Shown: positions 7,822-15,549 of the stretch, in pieces
How the letters are laid out: each line of letters opens with the position of its first letter
Position numbering within the stretch: position 1 is the stretch's first letter
Made by a program: the position numbers and the translations under genes
From: JAUIIK01 sp963745675
Lineage (GTDB): Bacteria; Chloroflexota; Chloroflexia; Thermomicrobiales; CFX8
Length of the DNA stretch: 64,000 bases
NCBI GenBank assembly: GCA_963745675.1
Contig: CAVUYM010000028.1
Span: 55,673-119,672, forward strand
Direction of reading: 5' to 3'
Notes under the pieces: model-generated
Databases searched by the model: none
Told to the model about the DNA's origin: nothing
What the model saw: the letters and a program-made list of their open reading frames with translations, nothing else

Positions 7822-9006
7822 CTAACCGAGGGCGCTATCGAGATCGGCGATCAGATCGTTCGTCGATTCTATTCCAACGGAGAGCCTGATGAGCCCCGGG
7901 TGTTGTGCCCAGGGTGATCCTGGAATCTCAGCCATGAGTTCCGGTTCCGTTTCCAGCCAGGCGGTCGGCGGAAATATCAGTGATTCCACTCCGCCAAGAC
8001 TCGTCGCCAGCTTGAAAATGGATGTGCTCTCGGACACCACTCTTGCGCCTGTTGAGCCTTCCTTTACTTCGAACGACACCATGCCGCTGAATCCACCGGT
8101 CATCTGCTCGCGCGCGAGTTCGTGAGCTGGATGACTCGCCAGACCGGGATAAAGAACTCGAAGCACGCGTGGATCGGCTTCCAACCATTCCGCGATGGCC
8201 TGGGCATTCGCCATATGCTGACGCATACGCACCCCGAGCGTTCGAATTCCTCGCATCAGGAGCCAGCAATCAAATGGGCTTGGAACCGCGCCAAGATAAT
8301 ACTGGCGGTCGGCGATCTGAGCTGCAGTCTCAAGCGATTTTGAAACGACTGCGCCGCCGAGGAGATCGCTGTGCCCTCCGAGGTACTTCGTCGTGCTATG
8401 GACGACGAGATCGATGCCCCAGTCAATTGGGTTCTGGCAGTAAGGAGAAGCAAAGGTATTGTCGACTACACTCAGTGCACCAATGCCCCTGGATATTTCC
8501 GATAGAGCTGCCAGGTCGATGATGTCCAGCAATGGATTGGTCGGCGTCTCGATCCATATCATGCGGGTGTTCGATTTGATCGCGGCCTGAACCGCTTCGA
8601 TATCAGCGAGATCTACAAAGTCGGATGAGATTCCGTAGCGAGGGAGATCGTTCGCGAAGAAATTGTATGTACTGAGATAACAATCGTAGCCGACGATAGC
8701 GTGGTCTCCGGATGAGAGCAGCTGAAGAACCGCGCTAACGGCGGCCATGCCGGATGAGAATGCCGAAGCTCTCGCACCATGCTCCAGCCCCGCTAGCAAG
8801 GTTTCTACTGCATTGCGGGTCGGGTTAGCGCCGCGCGCATATCTGTATTTGGCATCGTCGTCAATCTGCCCGCGTACAAATGTCGAGGCTGGATGGATTG
8901 GAGGGACGATTGCGCCGGTGGTGCTATCCGGTTCACTCCAACCGTGGATGAGTAACGTTTCAAGATCCCAGTTATCGTCCCAATGAGGCTTCGAACGATC
9001 GCTCAA
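7822..9006 (-). CDS. Cys/Met metabolism PLP-dependent enzyme (cystathionine gamma-synthase/lyase family)
   Basis: This is a cytoplasmic PLP enzyme of trans-sulfuration, 394 aa as usual. The PLP lysine lies in HSTTKYLGGHSD, the phosphate-cradle region in AFSSGMAAVSAV, and the active-site segment in YARGANPTRNAVE. Synthase, gamma-lyase and methionine gamma-lyase cannot be separated by eye. It starts with TTG 9006 after GACAGG. It is the last gene of a reverse-strand run that starts at nth, 87 bases behind the HAD hydrolase. Confidence 0.88.
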   Translation of the reverse strand: MSDRSKPHWDDNWDLETLLIHGWSEPDSTTGAIVPPIHPASTFVRGQIDDDAKYRYARGANPTRNAVETLLAGLEHGARASAFSSGMAAVSAVLQLLSSGDHAIVGYDCYLSTYNFFANDLPRYGISSDFVDLADIEAVQAAIKSNTRMIWIETPTNPLLDIIDLAALSEISRGIGALSVVDNTFASPYCQNPIDWGIDLVVHSTTKYLGGHSDLLGGAVVSKSLETAAQIADRQYYLGAVPSPFDCWLLMRGIRTLGVRMRQHMANAQAIAEWLEADPRVLRVLYPGLASHPAHELAREQMTGGFSGMVSFEVKEGSTGARVVSESTSIFKLATSLGGVESLIFPPTAWLETEPELMAEIPGSPWAQHPGLIRLSVGIESTNDLIADLDSALG

Positions 9007-9093
9007 CCTGTCACCGCCATCCCGATTGATTACCGCAACACCAATGAATATTCGCTCGCGCAGCGTCGCAGGATCGCTGCTTTGAATCCTGGA

Positions 9094-9801
9094 TCATGCT
9101 GTGAACGCCTGATCGACCATGTCGGCGAGAGTTGCGAGATTTGGCACTTCTATATCGGGCACGGCTTCCTGGGCTGGAGTAGCTCCGTCGCCTTGCTGAC
9201 CAGCGCGCCGATTGACCCAAACAGTGCTCAAGCCCAGTTGATTGGCAGGCGCGATGTCGTGAAAGCGGCTCTGCGCCACGTGTAGGAGGGTGTCTCTGGG
9301 CGTTTCGATTCGATCTAGAAGCGCTTCAAAGTTACGCAGGTCCGGTTTATAGCTGCCTACTTGCTCTGCAGTGATGATGTGCGCAAATTCTGCACCAAGC
9401 CGTTGGGCTGATTCCGCGAAGAGTTCGTCGTCGATATTCGACAATATCACCAGGTCAAAGTACTTTCCGAGCCGTTCGAGGCCGACCGCGGAATCTGGAA
9501 ATGCAGGCCAGTTGGGGACTGAATTCGCAAAGCTCGATAGCTCTCCAGCTGAAATGTTGAAGCTCCATCGCTGAGCGAATTCCCCGGCAACGATTCCGAG
9601 GACCTCCCTATAGCGTTTGTAGGGTGGGCGCTGTACGACGGATTCGAGTTCTGCGAAAAGTTGAAGAACCTCATCGTCGCTCCTGTCGACACCATGATGC
9701 TCGAGGATCGGTCGCATGGCCTGGACGATGCCCGTTTCCCAATCGATGAGCGTGCCATAGCAATCGAATGACAGAACCTCAAAGTGTTTAAGATCGATCA
9801 A
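9094..9801 (-). CDS. HAD-superfamily hydrolase, 2-haloacid dehalogenase-like
   Basis: Motif I is FDCYGTLIDWE with the nucleophilic aspartate near residue 14. Motif II is VILSNID and the motif III lysine is in VGSYKPD. The FDCYGTLIDWE form is that of haloacid dehalogenase type II proteins. The motif IV region reads HVAQSRFHDIAPANQLGL. It is 235 aa and cytosolic. The substrate is unknown and it may be a phosphatase rather than a dehalogenase. Confidence 0.8.
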   Translation of the reverse strand: MIDLKHFEVLSFDCYGTLIDWETGIVQAMRPILEHHGVDRSDDEVLQLFAELESVVQRPPYKRYREVLGIVAGEFAQRWSFNISAGELSSFANSVPNWPAFPDSAVGLERLGKYFDLVILSNIDDELFAESAQRLGAEFAHIITAEQVGSYKPDLRNFEALLDRIETPRDTLLHVAQSRFHDIAPANQLGLSTVWVNRRAGQQGDGATPAQEAVPDIEVPNLATLADMVDQAFTA

Positions 9802-9891
9802 CGCAATCCCTCATCACATCTGTTGCTACTGAATCCAGCTGTTGACAGTTAGCTCAACCAACATCCACGATTGCCGGTTGGAACTAGCTGA

Positions 9892-10782
9892 CTACTGTTC
9901 AAACAGGCTCAGAATCGCTTCCTCTACCGCGGCAGAAGTCGCAACACACACAGAAGCGACATCCTGAACGTCCGGGTTGCCGACGGCTCTCGCGACGACG
10001 AAAAACGTATCACCGTCGAATGGTGTGTGAGCTGGTCGTACGACTGCGGCGAGTCCATTGTGAGCGGCGATTGCGGTGCGAGCCAGGGCATAGCGATCGA
10101 GCGCCGCGTCGATCATCACACAGCCGATTGTCGTGTTCTCTCCGCTACGGGCTCGACCCGCGCCTTCGCGCAACATCTCTGCGCCGGATCGTCCTCTACC
10201 GTCTGGATCTGCGGCGCCACGCACGACGACCCCGTCAATTGGACGAACGACATCGCCCACCGCGTTGAGAACCACGACGGCAGCACACGAGCCAATCGTC
10301 GATTCGGAAAATCCCCACCCTATTCCTGACGGAGCAGGCGCCCCACCGAGTTTGGCGACCGTCGCTCCTGTGCCGGCGCCAAGCGCACCCTTCTGGAAAT
10401 TGGAAGTTGTCGCAACTTCCGCAGCTCTACGGCCCCACTCGGCGTCAGGATGTTTGGGAGTCCCGACCGCCAGATCGTAGATAATCGCGGCCGGGACGAG
10501 CGGCACCGGACCGGCCGGCGTCTGGAAACCGCGTCCCTTTTCCGCGAGAAATGCCATTACACCATCGACGGCGCCGAGCCCGAACGCGCTGCCACCGGAT
10601 AAGACAAGTGCGTCGACCTGCCCTCGCTGTGCGGCTCCGAGAAGCGTCGTCTCGCGAGTTCCGGGCGCACCTCCGCGCACGTCGACTGCCGCCGGCACCG
10701 GTTGATCGAAAATCAGGACCGTGCAGCCGGTCCTTGCTTCCGAGTCGGTAACATGTCCGATGCTATACCAGGAGTTAGACAT
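9892..10782 (-). CDS. P1 family peptidase (DmpA/NylC-like, self-processing)
   Basis: It belongs to the peptidase family of DmpA and nylon hydrolase NylC, which cut themselves to expose an N-terminal nucleophile. The start region IGHVTDSEARTGCTV, VLSGGSAFGLGAVDGV and GALGAGTGATVAKLGG are family hallmarks. The Asn-Thr pair in GENTTIGCVMID, near residue 215, is the expected autocleavage site by comparison with NylC. It is 296 aa. Its first 70 bases overlap the end of the upstream gene in another frame. The natural substrate cannot be inferred. Confidence 0.85.
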   Translation of the reverse strand: MSNSWYSIGHVTDSEARTGCTVLIFDQPVPAAVDVRGGAPGTRETTLLGAAQRGQVDALVLSGGSAFGLGAVDGVMAFLAEKGRGFQTPAGPVPLVPAAIIYDLAVGTPKHPDAEWGRRAAEVATTSNFQKGALGAGTGATVAKLGGAPAPSGIGWGFSESTIGSCAAVVVLNAVGDVVRPIDGVVVRGAADPDGRGRSGAEMLREGAGRARSGENTTIGCVMIDAALDRYALARTAIAAHNGLAAVVRPAHTPFDGDTFFVVARAVGNPDVQDVASVCVATSAAVEEAILSLFEQ

Positions 10783-11558
10783 AGATCGGTGAATCCGGGT
10801 GTTGCTACATCAATCGGTCGATCGAAGTGAGTAGCCGCTCGTCGAACAACCTCTGCCGGATCTCGCTCGCTCCAGAGATGACAGATTACGAGACGATCAA
10901 CGGACGATCTCGCAGCCCAATCCCCGGCGTCTTCCGGGGTGATATGGCCGCGTTGGTCCAATTCGATGCCCTCGTTAGAGTCTGCCGTGGCTTCCGCGAC
11001 CAGTAGCGAAGCTCCAGTCGAAAACTCGACCAGGGAGTCGATCTCGCCCATGTCCGCACCATAGACGATGGTCTTACCGCTCGACAGTTTCACCCGGATC
11101 GCGTAGCACGGTGTGAAATGCTGTGTACGAGCAAAGTCGACGCTGAGATCGCCGAATCCGAGTGTGCTTTCGGCGTCGTACTCTCTTATTTCAAATACGT
11201 CGCCCCAGAAATCCACGGTTGTTTCACCCTGGGAACCGAGTGCCGATCCAAGCGCTTGAAGAATTTCTTCCCCGCCCGGTGGTAGCCAAAGCGGGATTCT
11301 CGTTGACGCACGGTCTTTAGAGTAGACAAGCGCGTAGCGAAAGGTCACGAGATCGAGGATATGATCGCTATGGCAATGCGAGATCACGACTGCATCAATC
11401 GCTCCGAGAGGTGTGTGTTTCCGGAGTTCCAGCAGCGTATCTGGCCCGCAATCGAGAAGTAATTTGCAGTGTGATGCGGTCACCAGATACGAGGAGCAAC
11501 CCTGACCGGGATTCGGCCAGGCAGCAGCCCCTCCAAGGACGGTCAGTTGCATACTCAC
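10713..11558 (-). CDS. Metallo-beta-lactamase-fold hydrolase
   Basis: It has a cytosolic beta-lactamase-like fold with the di-metal motif SHCHSDH (HxHxDH) near residues 60-66. Further ligands are likely in the segment YGADMGE and the late ICHLWSE. At 281 aa it resembles the RNase Z/phosphodiesterase-like branch, but the reaction is unknown. GTG 11558 overlaps the phosphatase stop by four bases; ATG 11552 is an alternative. The C-terminal tail extends 70 bases into the P1 peptidase gene, which is unusually long. Confidence 0.8.
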   Translation of the reverse strand: MSMQLTVLGGAAAWPNPGQGCSSYLVTASHCKLLLDCGPDTLLELRKHTPLGAIDAVVISHCHSDHILDLVTFRYALVYSKDRASTRIPLWLPPGGEEILQALGSALGSQGETTVDFWGDVFEIREYDAESTLGFGDLSVDFARTQHFTPCYAIRVKLSSGKTIVYGADMGEIDSLVEFSTGASLLVAEATADSNEGIELDQRGHITPEDAGDWAARSSVDRLVICHLWSERDPAEVVRRAATHFDRPIDVATPGFTDLCLTPGIASDMLPTRKQGPAARS

Positions 11559-12208
11559 GCGAGCTCCTCGACTAGATTCATCTGATCTAAATGAACAGCA
11601 TCGTTTACGAGATGGGCAACCGGTTCCGAGGTAGAAAGTTCGATATGGGTAAGGCTACAGTTTTGAATCGGGCTATCCCGCCAATTATTGGAATGATCGG
11701 CCATCAGGACCGATAGTGTTGCCGAGATGAACCCGCCGTGAGCTACAACGACGATATGCTGTCCAATGTGCTGGTTGGCAATGTCATCGACGACCCGGTT
11801 TACGCGATTGAAAAATTCGGCGCGAGATTCGCCGCCGGGATATCGCGCATGTGGCGCGCCTGGATCCAGAAAGAGTTCTGACTGCATCGGGTAGATAATG
11901 CCTACCTCTGTAAATGGTATTCCTTCGGCAGATCCAAAATTCATCTCTTTCAAACCTTCATAGATTCTCAGAGGCAGTCCGGATCGGCGTTGGATAGCCC
12001 TGGCAGTAGTCAGGGCGCGATCTAGCGGACTCGAAACAATGCGATCGAGGTGCCCGAGGTCGGCGAGTCGATCCGCTATCAGATCTGCTTGCTGAAGTCC
12101 TATCGCGTTTAGCGGCACATCGGTCACCCCGTGGAGCAATCCGTTTACATTTGAGTCCGTTTCGCCGTGTCGAACAAAGTACAGGTGGGTGACTCTTCGG
12201 TGTGGCAT
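11555..12208 (-). CDS. Histidine phosphatase family protein
   Basis: This is a phosphoglycerate-mutase-like phosphatase. The phosphohistidine motif is FVRHGETDSN near residue 12, SSPLDRALTTA supplies the second arginine, and VVVAHGGFI the second catalytic histidine. I place the start at ATG 12208, immediately after the nth stop. In-frame ATGs at 12220 and 12226 and a longer frame overlap nth and add non-family sequence. The substrate is unknown; broad phosphatases and cobalamin-pathway CobC look alike. Confidence 0.82.
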   Translation of the reverse strand: MPHRRVTHLYFVRHGETDSNVNGLLHGVTDVPLNAIGLQQADLIADRLADLGHLDRIVSSPLDRALTTARAIQRRSGLPLRIYEGLKEMNFGSAEGIPFTEVGIIYPMQSELFLDPGAPHARYPGGESRAEFFNRVNRVVDDIANQHIGQHIVVVAHGGFISATLSVLMADHSNNWRDSPIQNCSLTHIELSTSEPVAHLVNDAVHLDQMNLVEELA

Positions 12209-12209
12209 C

Positions 12210-12884
12210 TCAGTCCGCATCCTCATGTATCTGACAAGCGTATTCACAATGGTCAACGACCGGGCAGTTGGTGCAACCAGGAGATCGAGAGCGGCAGATA
12301 GTACGACCATGCTGAATCATCAAGACATGCGCCGCATAGCGGTCTTCAGGGCAAATCTGCGCCTCGAGCGCATGCTGGGTCTTGTTTGCGTCGGCACTCG
12401 ATGGGACGAGCCCGAGGCGGCGGCTAACACGATGAACGTGGGTATCAACTGGTAACACTTCGCGTTCCAGGTCGAACATCAGCACACATGCGGCCGTCTT
12501 TTGTCCGATGCCCTTGACACTCGTGAGAAACTCCATCACCTCGTCGTCGCTCCACTGATCGAGGAAATCGGGACGAAAATCCGGACTAATGGCTTCTATT
12601 GCTCGCAGTGCCCGTTGGATTGTTGGAGCCTTTTGCGCTGCCAGACCACCGGGTCGAATGGACTCTTCGACGTCGCTCAGCGGTGCATTAACCACGGTTT
12701 CCCATGAATTGAATGACTCTCTGAGCGAATCGAAGGCGCGCTCAGCATTGATATCGGTCGTGCTTTGCGAAAGGATTGTTCCGACGAGTCCTGATATAGG
12801 ATCGCCACTCGATCGTCGAACGGGTTCGCCGTAGTAGTCACGGAGCCGCTCAAGTATCGATGCAGCTGGTTGAGCTGTAGTCAT
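12210..12884 (-). CDS. nth: Endonuclease III, DNA glycosylase/AP lyase
   Basis: Endonuclease III removes oxidised pyrimidines and cuts the abasic site. The helix-hairpin-helix SVKGIGQKTA carries the catalytic lysine, and PVDTHVHR carries the catalytic aspartate. The [4Fe-4S] loop is C-x6-C-x2-C-x5-C at the C-terminus. ATG 12884 gives MTTAQPAASILERL and 224 aa. It heads a reverse-strand run and diverges from the pyrimidine operon. Confidence 0.92.
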   Translation of the reverse strand: MTTAQPAASILERLRDYYGEPVRRSSGDPISGLVGTILSQSTTDINAERAFDSLRESFNSWETVVNAPLSDVEESIRPGGLAAQKAPTIQRALRAIEAISPDFRPDFLDQWSDDEVMEFLTSVKGIGQKTAACVLMFDLEREVLPVDTHVHRVSRRLGLVPSSADANKTQHALEAQICPEDRYAAHVLMIQHGRTICRSRSPGCTNCPVVDHCEYACQIHEDAD

Positions 12885-12928
12885 CCTCTTCGACCCCTCC
12901 CCGGCCCCCGTCGATTGTATCAGCGAAG

Positions 12929-12958
12929 TTGACGATACCAACCGACGGGCCGTATCAT
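12929..12958 (+). promoter_or_regulatory. Sigma-70-type promoter of the pyrimidine operon
   Basis: TTGACG (12929-12934) and TATCAT (12953-12958) are separated by 18 bases. The predicted start near 12965 gives a leader of about 130 bases before pyrC. That leader contains a small reading frame and a terminator. Confidence 0.65.
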
Positions 12959-12977
12959 AGTTCGACGTGCGACACGG

Positions 12978-13040
12978 ATGCGTGCATTCGTACGAAGGTG
13001 GGTGCTGATTGTCAAGGAACCGGAACTACCCCTTTATTGA
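12978..13040 (+). CDS. Candidate leader peptide of the pyr operon
   Basis: ATG 12978 opens a 20-codon frame, MRAFVRRWVLIVKEPELPLY, ending at TGA 13038-13040. It begins about 13 bases after the predicted transcription start and stops 11 bases before the terminator hairpin. Its last codons are a pyrimidine-rich run (CTACCCCTTTATT). This geometry resembles leader-peptide attenuation as in enterobacterial pyrBI. No strong ribosome site is visible, so translation is unproven. Confidence 0.35.
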   Translation: MRAFVRRWVLIVKEPELPLY

Positions 13041-13051
13041 CCAGAGTTCGA

Positions 13052-13081
13052 AGCCTCCGGCTTTGCCGGGGGCTCTTTTTT
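13052..13081 (+). terminator. Intrinsic terminator (attenuator) before pyrC
   Basis: AGCCTCCGGC (13052-13061) pairs with GCCGGGGGCT (13065-13074) through ten pairs with one U-G, around a TTT loop. It is followed by CTTTTTTT. It lies inside the leader, ending 17-20 bases before the pyrC start. It would stop operon transcription unless an upstream event prevents it. Confidence 0.85.
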
Positions 13082-13097
13082 TGGGCGTGAGACAGAG

Positions 13098-14426
13098 ATG
13101 ATACAGGAACTACTGCTTCGCAATGGGCGAGTGATTGATCCGGCCAATGGCATCGACCGTCGCGCAGATCTCTTGATCGTCGATGGTCGAATTGCAGATG
13201 TCGCCGACCATATTGAGGCTGTGGTTGGACGTATGGAACGGGATGTCGAAGGACTACTCGTTACTCCGGGTCTCATCGACGCGCACGTGCATTTTCGCGA
13301 CCCTGGTCTGACCCACAAAGAGGACCTCGAATCGGGCGCGCAATCAGCCCTCGCAGGCGGATTCGTGCGAGTTTGTTGCATGCCGAACACTTTGCCGGCG
13401 CTCGACACGCCTGAGCGAGTACGTGACATTGTCGACCGTGGTGCGCTAACCGGCATACATATCCACCCGATCGGTTCGATCACGGTTGGACGCCTGCTTG
13501 AAGAAGTCGCGCCACTAGCCGAGATGGCTCGAGCGGGCGCGATTGGCTTCTCGGATGACGGAGAGAGCACCCGTACCGACGGGACAATGCTCGAAGCATT
13601 CGGAATAGCGACGGATCTCGGTTTGCCAATCATGGTCCACTGTGAAGATCCTGAACTCGCTCGCGGTGGCGTGATGAACGAAGGCACCGTCTCTCGCGAG
13701 CTTAGCGTGCGCGGGATTCCGGCTGCTGCCGAGGAGGACTACATCGAGCGCGACATCCGGCTAGCCGAAGAATCAGGCGGCTGGTTGCATGTTCTCCACG
13801 TCTCCACGGTGCGCGGGGCGTCGATGATACGGGAAGCCAAAGCACGGGGAGTTCGAGTAACCGCCGAAGTCATGCCTCACCATTTGCTCCTCACTGATGA
13901 GTGGGTTGCTGGACGCAAGCGGTACGCGGGAACGTCTGAAGCCGTCGAGGTGAGTGGGTTCTCGGACTCGAACGCGATTGTGAATCCTCCGTTGCGACCC
14001 GAGTCCGATGCAATCGGTCTGCGTGAGTTTGTTCTCGACGGTACCTTCGACTTCATCGCCACGGACCACGCGCCGCACGCGAGCGAAGACAAGCCAGAAG
14101 AGCTTTCAAAAGCGGCCTCCGGGATGTTGGGGTTGGAAGTGGCGATTCCGACACTGGCTGAACTTGTACGACAAGGCGTGCTGGAGTGGTCGACGATTAT
14201 TCGAATGCTCACGTCAAATGTCGCGTCCACATTGCATTTGCCTGGAGGCTCACTTGGGATCGGATCGCCGGCGGATGTCACTGTCATCGATCCAGAGCGA
14301 CGGTGGATTCCATCCAGTGAGACGATTCGGAGCCGTAGCAAGAATACGCCTCTACTGGGATTAGAGCTTCAAGGTCAAGCTGTCATAACGATCGTTGGAG
14401 GGAGAGTTCTTTACGATGTTCTCTAA
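13098..14426 (+). CDS. pyrC: Dihydroorotase, class I
   Basis: Dihydroorotase interconverts carbamoyl aspartate and dihydroorotate, the third step of UMP synthesis. It is a 442-residue amidohydrolase with the metal motif DAHVHFRDPG, the substrate-binding MPNT, and the late metal/base aspartate in IATDHAPH. GFSDDGES and LHVSTVRG are also typical of the class. ATG 13098 follows GAGACAGAG. It is first in pyrC-carA-carB-pyrE and its end overlaps carA. Confidence 0.95.
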   Translation: MIQELLLRNGRVIDPANGIDRRADLLIVDGRIADVADHIEAVVGRMERDVEGLLVTPGLIDAHVHFRDPGLTHKEDLESGAQSALAGGFVRVCCMPNTLPALDTPERVRDIVDRGALTGIHIHPIGSITVGRLLEEVAPLAEMARAGAIGFSDDGESTRTDGTMLEAFGIATDLGLPIMVHCEDPELARGGVMNEGTVSRELSVRGIPAAAEEDYIERDIRLAEESGGWLHVLHVSTVRGASMIREAKARGVRVTAEVMPHHLLLTDEWVAGRKRYAGTSEAVEVSGFSDSNAIVNPPLRPESDAIGLREFVLDGTFDFIATDHAPHASEDKPEELSKAASGMLGLEVAIPTLAELVRQGVLEWSTIIRMLTSNVASTLHLPGGSLGIGSPADVTVIDPERRWIPSSETIRSRSKNTPLLGLELQGQAVITIVGGRVLYDVL

Positions 14427-15549
14427 GCGTCGCACTGGCGCACTGGTACTTGCAGATGGCCGGGTCTTTCGCGGCACACCGTTTGGCGCAGATCGAGATG
14501 CCGAGGGAGAAGCAGTCTTTACGACTACCATGACCGGCTATCAAGAGGTTGCGACCGACCCATCCTTTCGAGGACAGATCGTTTGCATGACCTATCCATT
14601 GATTGGAAACTACGGTGTGAATGCCGACGACGATCAATCACGGCGGCCCTGGATTGCCGGGATGGTCGTCCGAGAATACTGTGACGAGCCCAATTACTGG
14701 CGCTCGAAATCGACGTTGGCCGAATATTTCAAGCTTCACGGTGTCCCGGCTCTGATGGGCGTCGATACCCGCGCTCTGACGCGTCACGTTCGTCGTGAAG
14801 GCGCGATGCCGGCATTCATGAGTTCCCACATTGAAGACAGCGAATTGCCGGGAGCGGTCGAACGCGCGCGTCAGGCATGGACTCCGGCGAGGAGCAACGT
14901 CGTGGCGGACGTATCAGCCGAGGCGCCATTTACTATCGCCGGGCGCGGACCTCACATCGTGTTGATCGATTGCGGTGTCAAACAACACATCATCGATTCT
15001 CTAACCAACCGGGGCGCGAAGGTGACCGTCGTACCATTCTCGACGAGCGCCTCCGAAATTCGTGCGCTCGATCCGGACGGCGTCTTGACGTCGCCTGGAC
15101 CTGGCGATCCTGAAAATGTTGACGGCACGGCCGAGGTTGTGGGCCAGATCGTGCAGGCAGGTATTCCATATTTTGGCGTTTGCCTGGGCCACCAATTGCT
15201 TGCGCTCTCAATCGGCGCAACGACGAGCAAGCTAAAGTTCGGTCATCGAGGCGGAAATCATCCCGTCAAGAACCTGGAAGACGGTTTGGTGCGCATAACC
15301 GCTCAGAATCACGGCTATCAGGTCGATTCTGAAACTGTCCCTGGAGAACTTGGATGGCGGGTATCGGAAGTGAATCTCAACGACGGTTCCGTTGAGGGGC
15401 TCGCACACGAGCGCCTCCCAGTCTTCAGCGTTCAATATCACCCCGAAGGCTCGCCAGGACCGAAAGATAGTGACTCGCTCTTCGATCGATTCCTGGAAAT
15501 GGTCGAAGCGTCCAGAAGCAAGGCTCCGATGGTGGAGGTTCGAGCATGA
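14416..15549 (+). CDS. carA: Carbamoyl-phosphate synthase small subunit
   Basis: CarA hydrolyses glutamine and channels ammonia to CarB. The N-terminal CPSase domain shows GYQEVATDPSFRGQI. The class I glutamine amidotransferase domain has its nucleophile in YFGVCLGHQ and its His-Glu pair in VQYHPEGSPGP. ATG 14416, inside the end of pyrC, follows GGAGGGAG and gives 377 aa. It overlaps carB by four bases. Confidence 0.96.
   Translation: MFSKRRTGALVLADGRVFRGTPFGADRDAEGEAVFTTTMTGYQEVATDPSFRGQIVCMTYPLIGNYGVNADDDQSRRPWIAGMVVREYCDEPNYWRSKSTLAEYFKLHGVPALMGVDTRALTRHVRREGAMPAFMSSHIEDSELPGAVERARQAWTPARSNVVADVSAEAPFTIAGRGPHIVLIDCGVKQHIIDSLTNRGAKVTVVPFSTSASEIRALDPDGVLTSPGPGDPENVDGTAEVVGQIVQAGIPYFGVCLGHQLLALSIGATTSKLKFGHRGGNHPVKNLEDGLVRITAQNHGYQVDSETVPGELGWRVSEVNLNDGSVEGLAHERLPVFSVQYHPEGSPGPKDSDSLFDRFLEMVEASRSKAPMVEVRA

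Noticed and set aside
9842..9848. TTGACA on the plus strand upstream of a possible promoter
   Set aside because: No plus-strand gene follows and no matching -10 is placed correctly.
12987..12996. Palindrome TTCGTACGAA in the pyr leader
   Set aside because: Too short to form an RNA hairpin with a loop and no second copy; chance is likely.
12965..13051. PyrR-binding RNA in the pyr leader
   Set aside because: Only CCAGAG at 13041-13046 resembles the motif; the rest of the conserved hairpin-loop sequence is absent.
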